A DNA stretch of 64,000 bases from Lachnospiraceae bacterium JLR.KK002 (GCA_036941025.1 JAYMNP010000001.1:1426001-1490000), one strand, 5' to 3'; shown: positions 28,342 to 38,535, counted from the stretch's first letter. Notes: generated by a model from the letters alone, not told the origin. Numbers and translations are program-made.

Positions 28342-30462
28342 CTATTTTTTCTTCCCGCCAGAAGATTTCTTTTTCGGAAACTCCATGACAAACTTAAACT
28401 GTACCCCGCTTTTTTCTGCCCCGTCTTTGGTGTAACGGTATTCTTCCGTCCCACTCGGAATAATATAGGCATCATAGGGCTTGCCCGCCTTGCTCTTTAA
28501 CCCTTTTAACAGGATTTTCTTCCCGGCAAGCATATCCTTCACCTGTACATCGGTAAGGGCAGCACCCATTACCCGGCTCACGTTCATACCGCATTTTTTC
28601 ACGCAGTAAGCGCCGAATTTTCCTTTTACCACCTGACCGCCGCAGTTCGGGCATACCCCAAGAGCCGCCTGTTCCTGTGCGAACATCTTTTTCTGTTCGT
28701 CACTGACCTCATGGTAAGTGTGTATCAGTTCCGACACCATGTTTTCAATGTCCGCCATGAAGTCTTCCATAGGAAGCTCCCCTTTCGCTACCAGTGTCAG
28801 GGCATTTTCCCAATCGGCGGTAAGTTTCGGGGACTTCACCACATCCGGCAGCACCGTAACCAGCTTCATTCCGTCCTCTGTTGGTATGATCTGCTTTTTC
28901 TCACGCTTCACAAACCCGTCCCTGACTAACTTCTCAATGATGTCCGCCCTTGTCGCAGGCGTACCCAAGCCTTTCCTCTCCACGTCTTCGCCCATATCTT
29001 CCGCCCCGGCACGTTCCATTGCCGATAATAATAAATCTTCCGTAAAGTGCTTCGGCGGGGAAGTGAAATGCTCGCTTACTTTCGTCTGCACACCGTCAAA
29101 TGCCTGTCCCTCCGACAGTTCCGGCAGCTTCTTTTCCTCTTTTTCCTCCTCCTGATTCCCGGAGATTTTAAAGGAACGCTTAAAGGCATCCTCAAAGGAC
29201 TTCCACCCGTTATGCGTGACGGACTTCCCGGAAATCGCAAAAGTATGACCATTGCAGGAAAACTCCGCTTTGACTGTTTCATACAGATGTTTCTCCCCGG
29301 TGGCGCATAACAGGCGGTTCGCAACTAAAGACAGGATTTTACGCTCCGTTTCCGGCAGTGCCGCAAGGTCAGCTTTCGCTATCTCCATTGTGGGGATAAT
29401 GGCGTGGTGGTCTGTCACCTTTTTACTGTTCAGAATCCGCTTTATGTCTGGTCTGGAAACCTTGTTTTCCTCAAACATCAGGGAACTGAACACTGCTTCA
29501 ATCACGCCCTCTGCGGTCTGCCCCATGTCATCGGATAAGAACTGGCTGTCCGTCCTCGGATATGTGGCTAACTTTTTCTCATAAAGGCTCTGTGTGTACT
29601 CTAAGGTCTGCTTTGCGGTAAATCCAAACAAGCGGTTCGCATCCCTCTGGAGCGTGGTAAGGTCATAGAGCTTCGGCGGCATAACCGTTTTTTCCTCTTT
29701 CACAACGGACGTGGTGAGAGCCTGCCCGTTTTGGCAACCCCCCGCAATCTCATCCGCTTCATTTTTATCATCAATACGCCCGGTGGCGGCATCCATCCCG
29801 TCCATCAGAATATGTGCCATGTAATATTTTTCCTTCTGGAAATTCATAATCTTTGCTTCCCGGTCTACTAACATCGCAAGGGTGGGTGTCTGCACCCGCC
29901 CCACCTTTAAAACCTTTCCGCCATATAAAACCGTAAACAGCCTTGTACCGTTGATGCCCACAAGCCAGTCCGCTTCCTGCCTGCACAGTGCGGAATGGTA
30001 CAGGTTGTCATAATCGCTCCCCGGCTGTAAATTTTCAAGCCCTTCACGAATGGCGCTTTCCTCCATTGAGGAAATCCACAGGCGTTTGATCGGCTTGTCA
30101 CAGCCTGCCATTTCATACACAAGGCGGAAGATAAGCTCTCCCTCCCGTCCGGCGTCAGTGGCGCAGATCGTAGCCGAAACGTCCTCCCTGTGCATCAACT
30201 GGAAAAGCACGTCATACTGCGCTTTCGTGTCCGGCTTCACCTCATACCGCCATGTTTCCGGCTTGACGGGCAGGCTCTCATACGTCCATTTTTTCCACTG
30301 CTCCCCGTAGCTTTCCGGCTGTGCCAGCTCCACCAGATGCCCTACGCACCAGCTCACAACATAACCATTCCCTTCCATATATCCGTCATGGTTCTCTGCT
30401 GCGCCGATTACCTCCGCAATGCTCCTTGCTACACTCGGTTTTTCCGCTATCACTAACTGCAT
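28342..30462 (-). CDS. topB: DNA topoisomerase III
   Basis: 706 residues, type IA topoisomerase. TOPRIM domain with VIAEKPSVAR at the start and TDAGREGELIFR near 103; the active-site tyrosine is in LATYPRTDSQFLS; GRVQTPTLAML follows the family order. A C-terminal zinc-finger-like segment (CPNCGGQVVKGKFGAYC) and a second C-terminal domain end in a Lys/Ser tail. The enzyme relaxes or decatenates single-strand-containing DNA and is a standard ICE gene thought to help replication or transfer intermediates. Its start overlaps the MT-A70 stop by ten bases. Confidence 0.95.
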   Translation of the reverse strand: MQLVIAEKPSVARSIAEVIGAAENHDGYMEGNGYVVSWCVGHLVELAQPESYGEQWKKWTYESLPVKPETWRYEVKPDTKAQYDVLFQLMHREDVSATICATDAGREGELIFRLVYEMAGCDKPIKRLWISSMEESAIREGLENLQPGSDYDNLYHSALCRQEADWLVGINGTRLFTVLYGGKVLKVGRVQTPTLAMLVDREAKIMNFQKEKYYMAHILMDGMDAATGRIDDKNEADEIAGGCQNGQALTTSVVKEEKTVMPPKLYDLTTLQRDANRLFGFTAKQTLEYTQSLYEKKLATYPRTDSQFLSDDMGQTAEGVIEAVFSSLMFEENKVSRPDIKRILNSKKVTDHHAIIPTMEIAKADLAALPETERKILSLVANRLLCATGEKHLYETVKAEFSCNGHTFAISGKSVTHNGWKSFEDAFKRSFKISGNQEEEKEEKKLPELSEGQAFDGVQTKVSEHFTSPPKHFTEDLLLSAMERAGAEDMGEDVERKGLGTPATRADIIEKLVRDGFVKREKKQIIPTEDGMKLVTVLPDVVKSPKLTADWENALTLVAKGELPMEDFMADIENMVSELIHTYHEVSDEQKKMFAQEQAALGVCPNCGGQVVKGKFGAYCVKKCGMNVSRVMGAALTDVQVKDMLAGKKILLKGLKSKAGKPYDAYIIPSGTEEYRYTKDGAEKSGVQFKFVMEFPKKKSSGGKKK

Positions 30463-31025
30463 TTTTCTTTTCCTCCTATCAACTCAATATCACATTCCAC
30501 TTCATTTCCCCACACATCAAACCCCTCTGCCTTTCTCCGGGCAAAAAGTTCTATTTTGGGCACACTACCCATTAGCTGATTAATCCGGTGATGTACTTCT
30601 TCCGGCTTCCTGCTGTGTTCTTCGATATGGGATACTACTACCTGATGTACCCCTGCATGGACACGCTTTGGTCTGCCCTTTGTTGCCAGTATGCAGATCT
30701 CTACATTACTGCGTGTCCAATACCCCATACCCCAAAAAAGCGACTCACTCTTTTTATTCTGTTTTACCCATACAAACGCTACCGTCTTATAAGCAAACCC
30801 CCATGCTTTTATCACTTCCAAACCTTCCAAAAGGCATGGGAATGTCACCCAAAGAAATAAGGCGCAGTCCTTGTCCGCAATGCCAGCTACCGGAAGTGCC
30901 TTTATATCTTCAATGTTCATGGTGGAATAGTGGCTTTCTGCGGTTCTTCCCGCATCTTTTTTAGAATGTACATAGTAATGCCAAGGGGGATCAGCCAGAA
31001 TAACTGAATATTTCTTTTCTGCCAT
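30453..31025 (-). CDS. MT-A70 family adenine methyltransferase
   Basis: 190 residues. The catalytic motif ADPPWHY is at about 11-17, with the family helix FLWVTFPCLLEGLEVIKAWGF and the RSNVEICILATKG stretch. MT-A70 enzymes make N6-methyladenine in DNA or RNA; in ICEs they probably methylate the element's DNA against host restriction. No specificity subunit or nuclease is adjacent. Overlaps topB by ten bases and follows the DUF4366 gene by eight. Confidence 0.88.
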   Translation of the reverse strand: MAEKKYSVILADPPWHYYVHSKKDAGRTAESHYSTMNIEDIKALPVAGIADKDCALFLWVTFPCLLEGLEVIKAWGFAYKTVAFVWVKQNKKSESLFWGMGYWTRSNVEICILATKGRPKRVHAGVHQVVVSHIEEHSRKPEEVHHRINQLMGSVPKIELFARRKAEGFDVWGNEVECDIELIGGKEKCS

Positions 31026-31033
31026 ATCGCCGT

Positions 31034-32716
31034 CTACTCCTCCCCGTCATCCTCAAAGAAATCATCCTCTTTTTCCTCATTCTCCTCATCATCTTCGTAT
31101 TCTTCTTCCTCCTCATCATCGTCCTCGTCAAGAAATTCCTCTTTCTTTTTCTTTGCTACCTTGAAATAATAGCCGCCGCCAATGGCTACAACCGCCACAA
31201 GCCCAAGAATGATATAGGTTGCCGCCGGGTTTTCCCCTGTTTTCTCCGGCTCCGGTTCGGGTTCTTCGGTATTTTCCTCCCCGTCCTCTGCCGCTTCTTC
31301 CGCAGCTTCTTCTTCCGTTTCCTGTTCCCCGTTATTATTGGGAAGTGCGCCCTCCGTCACAGGGATTGCGGATTCCAGTGCGGCGGAATTTTGCGGTAAG
31401 GTGTCGCTGTTGTCCGCTGTCACGTTCAACAGGTCATTTTCCGTAACTTCCGTCAGGAAATAAACCACTTCTTCCTCCCCGTCCCGGTCAATGATAAGGT
31501 AAAATACTTTTTCCGATGCGGTCTGGATTGTATAAAATTCCTTCCCCGTTTCGCTTTTCTCCTTCTCCCCGGCTTCCTCTTTCTTCTCCGATGCCGCCGC
31601 TTCCGCCATTGCCTGCTTTTTCTGCTCTGCAAGGCTGTTTTCGGAAACGGTGTTCCCGTCACTGTCCGTTTTGGTATGTTCCGTTACCTGTGCGGTAGCG
31701 GAGGAAGGCTTGGTTGCCTGTGCGTTCACCGGGAGCTGCTCTGCCGGGTTCTTCTCATTCCCGTCCGCCTTTTCCGGATCGGTATAATACGGGTTCGCTG
31801 TCTTATAGACTTCTGACATATTCCCGGCATTGTCCATTGCGGAAATGGTGAAATACTGGTAGCCTGCGTCAAACTGCTGCAGGCGGATATTCAACACGCC
31901 ATTGGTAAGCTCCGTAAATTCATACCCGTTCACATACACCGCCTTGATGCCGGAATCCATATCGTGCGCCTGTACGCTTAACAATCCGTCACTGACCGCA
32001 GCGTTTAAGGTAGGCTTCGTGAAGTCAAAGCACCTGATATAGCGGTTTTTCTCATAGGTCTTGCCCCTCTGGTCTGTCACAAGCACATAGACGGTGGCAT
32101 TTTCTGAAATCTCCACATACATATCCTCTGTGATGTCCGTCCAGCTCCCATTCTGCGCCACTTTCGCCTGCACCGTCTTTATGGAGAAGTTGCCGGAATG
32201 TGCCACATCTTCAACGGAGATATGTACCTTTGTGGTGTCATTGTGCCAGCCGGAGGGAGTGGAGATTGTGATTTTTACATTCGGGTTCACATATTCGCAT
32301 AAGCTGAAATCCCCCTTGCAGACCTCACAATCTTTATCAGCGGAATACTGTGTGCATTTTTCTTTGCAGGTACATTCCGGCTCCGGAACTTCATTCCCGG
32401 ATACTGTTCCGCCTTCCGTACCTTCCCCACTGCCACCGGATTCTGCTTCGCCTTCATTCTCGCCGGATTCGGATTCTGTTTCCCCAGTTTCACTTTCTCC
32501 GGTTTCCGTATTTTCCTCTGTTTCAGTGCTTTCCTCTGTTTCCGCTTCGGTACTGCCTTTCTCTGACGTTTCGCCGCTTTCCTCTGTAAGCGCACCCTCC
32601 GCATAGACATCTACCGTATTCCCGCTGTTCGCCATAAACGCCCCTACGGGCATACAGAACAATAATGCCGACAAGAGCAGCGACACCGCCGCCCTAGCTG
32701 ATAACTTTTTCTTCAT
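31034..32716 (-). CDS. DUF4366 membrane-anchored surface protein
   Basis: 560 residues from the ATG at 32716. N-terminal signal peptide (KKKLSARAAVSLLLSALLF), a long Glu/Ser/Thr-rich spacer, a Cys cluster (CTCKEKC...CEVCKG), an Ig-like region (about 150-320), a second acidic spacer, and one membrane helix near the C-terminus (AATYIILGLVAVVAIGGGYY) with a Lys stop and a poly-Asp/Glu tail in the cytoplasm. Found in all related conjugation modules, probably part of the surface exposed transfer apparatus or an adhesin. Its start overlaps the DUF4315 stop. Confidence 0.8.
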   Translation of the reverse strand: MKKKLSARAAVSLLLSALLFCMPVGAFMANSGNTVDVYAEGALTEESGETSEKGSTEAETEESTETEENTETGESETGETESESGENEGEAESGGSGEGTEGGTVSGNEVPEPECTCKEKCTQYSADKDCEVCKGDFSLCEYVNPNVKITISTPSGWHNDTTKVHISVEDVAHSGNFSIKTVQAKVAQNGSWTDITEDMYVEISENATVYVLVTDQRGKTYEKNRYIRCFDFTKPTLNAAVSDGLLSVQAHDMDSGIKAVYVNGYEFTELTNGVLNIRLQQFDAGYQYFTISAMDNAGNMSEVYKTANPYYTDPEKADGNEKNPAEQLPVNAQATKPSSATAQVTEHTKTDSDGNTVSENSLAEQKKQAMAEAAASEKKEEAGEKEKSETGKEFYTIQTASEKVFYLIIDRDGEEEVVYFLTEVTENDLLNVTADNSDTLPQNSAALESAIPVTEGALPNNNGEQETEEEAAEEAAEDGEENTEEPEPEPEKTGENPAATYIILGLVAVVAIGGGYYFKVAKKKKEEFLDEDDDEEEEEYEDDEENEEKEDDFFEDDGEE

Positions 32717-32954
32717 TTCCTGCCATCTCCTTTGCATTTTCTTTTTCTTCCAATAACTTCAAAATCTCGTCCTCGCTGAATTTAATGAGTAATTGCAGCT
32801 TCTCGGACGAGATTTTATGCTTTTCGATAATATCCATTTTTTCTGTTCTTTCCGCCATGCGCTTCTGTTCTTCCAAATCCTTCTTTTTCGCCTGCAAGGA
32901 TTCAAGCTGCGCATCCACTTTGGAAAGCTCCTTTTCAATGCGTTCCTTTGTCAT
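32694..32954 (-). CDS. DUF4315 coiled-coil protein
   Basis: 86 residues, nearly all helix: KIERELSKV-type start (MTKERIEKELSKVDAQLESL) with heptads to about residue 75. DUF4315 always sits between the P60 hydrolase and DUF4366 genes in Tn1549-like modules; function unknown. The ATG at 32972 would add six residues. The iteron-like repeats lie directly upstream. Confidence 0.75.
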   Translation of the reverse strand: MTKERIEKELSKVDAQLESLQAKKKDLEEQKRMAERTEKMDIIEKHKISSEKLQLLIKFSEDEILKLLEEKENAKEMAGNEEKVIS

Positions 32955-32964
32955 AAATGCCTGT

Positions 32965-33251
32965 CCTTTCATAAAAAAGTCTTACATTCACAAGTGCCTT
33001 TGTGATAAAATAGTTTGACAATAGAAAAGCCTGAAATGCTCTGCACTCCAAGCTGGTCAGCGTGACGGTTCCACTTTCCGATTTATGACATTGCCACATA
33101 TGATATTTTTCCTGCTATTGTCAGGCTTTTTTATGATTTTCCCGTTGTGGTTGTCATACTTTTTTATCAATCATTTACTGTAACAGATATTGTCACGCTT
33201 TTTTATGAAAATGTCTTACTTTATTCTCATATTGTCAAACTTAATTATCAT
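32965..33251. repeat. Iteron-like cluster of TTGTCANRCTTTTTTATGA motifs
   Basis: Five plus-strand copies begin at about 33117, 33150, 33189, 33211 and 33231 (for example ATTGTCAGGCTTTTTTATGA and ATTGTCACGCTTTTTTATGA), and two minus-strand copies lie at about 32968-32987 and 33001-33022. They fill the non-coding gap between the P60 gene and DUF4315. No gene is supported here. The repeated, mixed-orientation layout suggests binding sites of one protein. Confidence 0.7.
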
Positions 33252-33265
33252 CAGACAATGCCTCC

Positions 33266-36037
33266 TTAATTTAATCTTCCGAAACTGTAAAAATGACTCT
33301 GCCAGTAAGACGAGTTGATGCTTGCGTAGCTGATTGGATCTCCGCAGTGAATCATTGTTCCGTTGCCGCAGTAAATCCCCACATGGCTCACCGCCCCGGC
33401 AGAATTGTAAGTCCCGGTAAAAAATATGATGTCCCCCGCCTTTGCGTCCGATGCGGAAACCAGAGTACACTGGTCATAAATCCCCTGTGCTGTAGTTCGT
33501 GGAAGGTTATGCACCCCGCTGTTGGTAAATACCCAGCAGACAAAGCCGGAACAGTCAAAACTTGTGGAAGGGTTTGAGCCGCCCCACACATAAGGGTAGC
33601 CGAGGTATTTTGCGGCTTCCTCCATAAGAGCCTGCACCGATGCGTCATCGTAGGCATCCGGCGGTATGGCGTTCCCCGGCAGACCTCCCGGCGTTTCCCC
33701 GTAAAGCGTGCCTTCGCCCACATCGAAATAAAATAACGGGTTATAATACTCCCCGTCATATAAACATTCGATATGCAAATGGCTTCCTGTACTGCTCCCG
33801 GTATTCCCCGTTGTGCCGATGACCGCCCCTTTTTCCACTTCCTGCCCCGAACTCACGCTGATGCTGTCCATGTGGGCATACTTGGTTGTGTAACCGTCTA
33901 TCTCAATCGCTACATAATTCCCGTAATGGCTGTCATACGCCGCCGCTGTCACCGTACCGTCATGGGCGGCATAAACGGTTGTGCCTGTCGGTACAGCTAT
34001 ATCCACGCCCCGGTGAAATTCCTCGTTCCCTGTGGCTGGATTTTTCCGGTATCCGTAATAGCTTGACACATAGTAATACCAGTAAAGGTTAAGCGGCGAT
34101 GCGAACTCCTGAAGCAGACCGTTTGTTTCCCGGTACATGGCGAAAATCTCCGCCTGCTCCGTATCCATTTTCCCGGCAACAAGGTTCTCTAACGGTATGA
34201 CCGTAAGCGTCACTCTGAGGATACTGACCTCATATTCTTCTTCCTCCTCATACTCATATTCTTCCTCTGTTTCCTCCCCTGTGACCGGATCAGTGACCGT
34301 CCTCGTTCCTGTCTTTGTGACTGTCCTTGTCCTCGTTTCCGTATCCGGCGTAAGTGTGAGCGTATACATCTCATCAAAAAGAGCCTGTATTTCGCTTTCC
34401 ACCTCACTTGCGGTAAATTCCGTATGGACTGCCGATAAATAGCCGATAAGGGTAAACGGGTTATGCCCGATTGCCCCAAGATTATAGGAATATTCATCAT
34501 ACCCCGGATAATCCGTTTCCACCCGGTCAATCTCATTCTGCAAGTCAAGCTCCAGACGGGTAAGCTGTAAATCAGCGGCGTCAATCTCTTTCGGCTTGCT
34601 TAAATAACTCGCTGCTAAAATCGTGGACTGCGTATCCGCAAACATCGCCCCACAGGACGATACGGAAACCATAATCATCATAAGGAGCAGCGCCATGATG
34701 CCCACTGTCACAAGCAGTCCGGCGTTTTTCCTCGCGAACTCCTGTAACTTCCTCGCCACAGTGACCGCACCGTTTTTCGTCTTTTCAAACGCCTGCTCCG
34801 CTGTTTTTCCTGCCGCTGCTTTCTTCCTCGCCTTGATGTACTCCCGTTTGATGCGCTGTTTCTGTAACCGCTTCTGCAAGGCTTTTTTCTGCATCTGCGG
34901 GTTTTCTTCCAAGAATTTCTGGTACTGGAAACTGACTTCCTTTTTAAACTGCTTCTTTTCCAGCTTTGCCACTTTCGCCCGCTGTTTCTGCTCTTTCCCT
35001 TTTACCTGCCTTTTGACGAAAGAATAAACCGCTTCCACTTTCTGCTCCGATTTATGTGCGCCCTCCACCGCTGAATTTTCTTTCTCCGTTTCAGCGATTT
35101 TCCCATGCACGAAATTCCGGCTCTCATTCTGCATCCGGCGCATGGTGGTTTTGGGTATGCCCTCCTGCTTGAATGGCTTCTCTTTATCCAGAGGGACAAC
35201 CACATATTTTCCCTTCCCGGTTTTCTCGTCAAACACTCTCTGCAAGGTGTATTCCCTTGTCTTTGGCAGCTTCGCCCTTGCCTTCTGTACTTTTTTTGCG
35301 GCTTTTTCTGCCTGCCGCTGTTTCTTTTGCAGCTTTTTACTTCCGGTAAATTCAGAATCCCCTTCCCCCTGAAACAGATTCCCGGTATTCTCCGTAAAAG
35401 ATTCTTCCGTAAAGGTTTTATTTTCCGCTTTTTCCTTCGTACTTCCTTTATTCCGGTGTTCCCTCTGCACCCGCTTTTTATGGTATTTCCCCTTTTTCTG
35501 CGACTGCCTGTAAGTGTCCCTCCGGTGGTAATCTTCCGCATCTGGCTGTTGCTTCTCTCTGTCCTCCGTCTGGTTAAAATTCTCCTGCCCGGTAAATCCA
35601 CTGCTTTCCTTTACAAAATCCGGTTTTTCTTCCTGCCCCGGCTTCGCTTCGGACTTTTGGACTTTTTGTCCAGAAGTGTTCCGGTACATCTGCTTTTTTG
35701 CCTGAACCTTTGAAGCATGGTTCGGTTTACGCTGTCCGGCATCGCTGTTTAGGGAATCCACGCTTTTATTCTCTGTAAACGTGCTGTTTTTTCCCGTCTG
35801 GCTCTCTTTGGACTTCTGGACTTTTTGTCCAAAAGTTTCCTGCTGTGCCTGCATACTCTTTTCCGTCTGCCTTTTGCCGCCCGAACCACGCCCCGGTTTC
35901 CCTGTGCCGGAATCCCTCGGCTGATAGGCAGCATTGCCGCCGCCCGTAAAAGCATTGTCAGCTCCCTTATGAAACTCCGCATTTGCTTCTTTACGGTAGA
36001 CGGTATCCTGTTTTTTCTTCCCTTTCTTTTCTGCCAT
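33266..36037 (-). CDS. Conjugal cell-wall hydrolase: M23 peptidase plus NlpC/P60
   Basis: 923 residues. The first 420 are hydrophilic, Lys/Gln/Glu-rich and cytoplasmic; one membrane helix follows (GLLVTVGIMALLLMMIMVSV). Outside lie a helical spacer, an M23 metallopeptidase domain (HRGVDIAVP, HMDS, GSHLHIEC zinc motifs) and a C-terminal NlpC/P60 domain with the catalytic Cys in FDCSGFVCWVF and His in SHVGIYCG. Such two-headed hydrolases open the peptidoglycan for the Gram-positive type IV secretion channel. Two copies of the 25-bp palindrome lie in the N-terminal coding part and yield the repeated peptide GQKVQKS. Confidence 0.9.
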   Translation of the reverse strand: MAEKKGKKKQDTVYRKEANAEFHKGADNAFTGGGNAAYQPRDSGTGKPGRGSGGKRQTEKSMQAQQETFGQKVQKSKESQTGKNSTFTENKSVDSLNSDAGQRKPNHASKVQAKKQMYRNTSGQKVQKSEAKPGQEEKPDFVKESSGFTGQENFNQTEDREKQQPDAEDYHRRDTYRQSQKKGKYHKKRVQREHRNKGSTKEKAENKTFTEESFTENTGNLFQGEGDSEFTGSKKLQKKQRQAEKAAKKVQKARAKLPKTREYTLQRVFDEKTGKGKYVVVPLDKEKPFKQEGIPKTTMRRMQNESRNFVHGKIAETEKENSAVEGAHKSEQKVEAVYSFVKRQVKGKEQKQRAKVAKLEKKQFKKEVSFQYQKFLEENPQMQKKALQKRLQKQRIKREYIKARKKAAAGKTAEQAFEKTKNGAVTVARKLQEFARKNAGLLVTVGIMALLLMMIMVSVSSCGAMFADTQSTILAASYLSKPKEIDAADLQLTRLELDLQNEIDRVETDYPGYDEYSYNLGAIGHNPFTLIGYLSAVHTEFTASEVESEIQALFDEMYTLTLTPDTETRTRTVTKTGTRTVTDPVTGEETEEEYEYEEEEEYEVSILRVTLTVIPLENLVAGKMDTEQAEIFAMYRETNGLLQEFASPLNLYWYYYVSSYYGYRKNPATGNEEFHRGVDIAVPTGTTVYAAHDGTVTAAAYDSHYGNYVAIEIDGYTTKYAHMDSISVSSGQEVEKGAVIGTTGNTGSSTGSHLHIECLYDGEYYNPLFYFDVGEGTLYGETPGGLPGNAIPPDAYDDASVQALMEEAAKYLGYPYVWGGSNPSTSFDCSGFVCWVFTNSGVHNLPRTTAQGIYDQCTLVSASDAKAGDIIFFTGTYNSAGAVSHVGIYCGNGTMIHCGDPISYASINSSYWQSHFYSFGRLN
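35653..35677. repeat. 25-bp palindrome ACTTYTGGAC/GTCCARAAGT, copy 1
   Basis: Inside the P60 coding sequence; ten-base arms around TTTTT. Confidence 0.7.
35812..35836. repeat. 25-bp palindrome, copy 2
   Basis: Inside the P60 coding sequence, 159 bases from copy 1, same orientation. Confidence 0.7.
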
Positions 36038-38535
36038 TAACTGTCCTCATCCCCCTTTGTTACGGATTCTTCCGGCTTCGTATTCATAATCGCAAAGGTC
36101 TTTGTATCTGCCGGGTACTTATCCACGAAGGGGATAACCACGTTGTCAAACAGTATCAGACCGCTTCCCGGCTCGGAATTGGTGACGTGCATGAGCTGTT
36201 TCTCCGACAATCCCAACTTATCCGCCAGAATATGCTGGTCTTTGGCGTTCTGGTTTAACAGGTACACAAAATCGCTGTTCCCCAAGATGCCCTCGATTTC
36301 CTCCGATTTCAGAAAATCGCCCACGTTCTGCGTCAAGCCTGTCGGGATTCCGCCCCATTTCCGGAACCTTTTCCAGATTTCCACTGAATAAATGGCTGTC
36401 TGCTTCTCTTTTAAGAGCAAATGGAACTCGTCACAGTAGTACCTTGTGGCAACTTTCCGTTCCCGGTTCTGCGACACCCTGTTCCAGACCGCATCCTGCA
36501 CAATCAGCATCCCTATCTCTTTTAACTGGTTTCCCAAGTCCCGAATGTCAAAGCACATGATCCGGTTGTGTGCGTCAACGTTGGTACGATGGTTGAAATA
36601 ATTCTGCGAGCCATGCACATACAATACAAGGCTGTTGGCAATCCGCACCGCCTTCTGCTTCGCTTCTCTCTGCATCTCCGGCGCAACGTCCCTCGGCTCA
36701 TACTTTAACAGCGCATTATACAAATCTTCCAGTATGGGCATATTCTCCGGCTTCGGGTGCTTGAAATACCCGTCATAGATATGCTTGATGCAGGTGTCAA
36801 TGATGCCCTTCTCGTCATTTTCCAGACCGTCCTTTCCCCCGGCAATCAGATCGCACAGGGTAATCAGGAAATCGCTCTTTAATTTCAACGCTTCCTTGTC
36901 CCCCTTATGGGAGAGCTGAATATCCATCGGGTTTAAATAATCCTTTGAGTTGGTGGCAAGCCTTACCACCTGCCCATGAAGTGCCTGCACTAACGGAAAA
37001 TACTCGCCCTCTGGATCGCAGACAATAATATCGTCCTTTGTGATAAGGAAACAGGATAAAATCTCCCTCTTTGCGCTGAACGATTTACCACTGCCGGGTG
37101 TGCCTAAAATCACCCCATTCGGTGTACGCAGCCTTTTCCGGTCTGCCATAATCATGTTGTTAGAAAGTGCGTTCAGACCGTAATAAATGGCGGGCGCAGG
37201 CATGAAAAGCTCCTGTGTGCAGAAAGGCACAAGGACAGCGGCGCTCTTTGTGGTAAGGTTTCTTTCAATACCCACATCGTTACACCCAATCGGCGCACTC
37301 GCCATTAACCCCTGTTCCTGTAAATACTGCAAACATCTGAGGTTGCAGTTCGCCTGCTGGATAATGCCGGACACCCTCTGCGTCAGGTTCTCCAGTTCCC
37401 GCTTCGTCCGCCCATAACAGGTAATGAGGAAAGTCATTTTAATAAGTTTCTGGTTGCTTGTGTTCAAATCGTCAAGCAGTTCCAGCGTGTCCTTCTCATA
37501 AGTCACGATGTCCGTAGGCAGTATATCCATATCGTAACCGCTTCTTACTGCCTTTTTCTGCTCCTCAATTTTCATTTTCTGAATATCGGTGAGCGCACGT
37601 TTTATCATCTTGATTGCTTCCACCGGATCAATGGTCTGCATATGCATGGTAAGGGTGAGGTTGTCATCAATATCCAGCAGCTTCTTAACCATCTCGTCCG
37701 TAAACTTCGGCGCAATCATATCAAGGTAAGACACTCTCCCGTAAATGCTGCCAGACTTAAAGCGGCTCGGATAGCGGAAATCAAATCCCGGCGGCGCAAT
37801 GTAATCTTTAACTGACTTCCCGGATTCTGACAGCTCCTTAAACGAAAACCGGAAAGGCTCCATTGTACCCTGATTGAAATACTCATGCAGGATACGCAGC
37901 CTTTCCTTCCCGTCAAGACCTCTGGCGTTTGTGCCGATATTGTTTAAATTGTGTACCACGTCCTTCTCGATATTGCCTAACTTGCTCTTTGCTTCCCTGT
38001 ACCCGGCGCTTTCCACGCCGAAAATCAGGTACTTTGACTTGATGATACCGTTATTGCCCTTTGCCGACTGGTGCTTTAACATCTGCGTGTATTCATCACG
38101 AATATCGTCAAAATCATCCTCCTGCAGTGCAATGTCAAACTGCTCCGCAAGAGCCTGCTCGCTGACCTGCCTATTGAACAGGAACAACTGGAACTTTATG
38201 GACGGATCGAAATAGTTAATCAGCTTGCTGTATTCCTCCAGAATATCCGCCTGATCCTCCACCTCCAGCAAGTCATAGTTGATGTCGTAAAACTCCACCA
38301 TTTTCGTGTAATAACTGTCCGCCACCTGACAGATGCCGTCCCGGTACATTTTTTTGAATGTAATGGTTTTCTGTGCGGTGTCCGGCTTCGCCTGCTCTTT
38401 GCTGTTCCCGGCAAGCGCACGTTTCAGCTCCGCAAGGCGTTTCTTTTCCGATAAGGTCAGCCCCGCCTTTTCCGGCATCCGCTTATTTTCCTGCGGTTTT
38501 GGCTTTGCCGCCCCCGCCTTTTGCTTTTTCTTCAA
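36037..38535 (-). CDS. virB4: VirB4-type conjugation ATPase
   Basis: 832 residues from a TTG at 38535, which has GGGAGG nine bases upstream; the frame is open further but that part merely shadows prgI. Domains: N-terminal VirB4 region, then the ATPase with Walker A GTPGSGKSFSAKRE and Walker B YYCDEFHLLL, and a late arginine/glutamine region (GGIPTGLTQNVGD). It powers the mating-pair apparatus at the inner face of the membrane. It overlaps prgI by about 53 bases and its stop overlaps the P60 start, so the three are co-translated. Confidence 0.92.
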   Translation of the reverse strand: MKKKQKAGAAKPKPQENKRMPEKAGLTLSEKKRLAELKRALAGNSKEQAKPDTAQKTITFKKMYRDGICQVADSYYTKMVEFYDINYDLLEVEDQADILEEYSKLINYFDPSIKFQLFLFNRQVSEQALAEQFDIALQEDDFDDIRDEYTQMLKHQSAKGNNGIIKSKYLIFGVESAGYREAKSKLGNIEKDVVHNLNNIGTNARGLDGKERLRILHEYFNQGTMEPFRFSFKELSESGKSVKDYIAPPGFDFRYPSRFKSGSIYGRVSYLDMIAPKFTDEMVKKLLDIDDNLTLTMHMQTIDPVEAIKMIKRALTDIQKMKIEEQKKAVRSGYDMDILPTDIVTYEKDTLELLDDLNTSNQKLIKMTFLITCYGRTKRELENLTQRVSGIIQQANCNLRCLQYLQEQGLMASAPIGCNDVGIERNLTTKSAAVLVPFCTQELFMPAPAIYYGLNALSNNMIMADRKRLRTPNGVILGTPGSGKSFSAKREILSCFLITKDDIIVCDPEGEYFPLVQALHGQVVRLATNSKDYLNPMDIQLSHKGDKEALKLKSDFLITLCDLIAGGKDGLENDEKGIIDTCIKHIYDGYFKHPKPENMPILEDLYNALLKYEPRDVAPEMQREAKQKAVRIANSLVLYVHGSQNYFNHRTNVDAHNRIMCFDIRDLGNQLKEIGMLIVQDAVWNRVSQNRERKVATRYYCDEFHLLLKEKQTAIYSVEIWKRFRKWGGIPTGLTQNVGDFLKSEEIEGILGNSDFVYLLNQNAKDQHILADKLGLSEKQLMHVTNSEPGSGLILFDNVVIPFVDKYPADTKTFAIMNTKPEESVTKGDEDS

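Noticed and set aside
32965..33251. CRISPR-like short repeats
   Set aside because: Units are imperfect, on both strands and irregularly spaced (20 to 38 bases).
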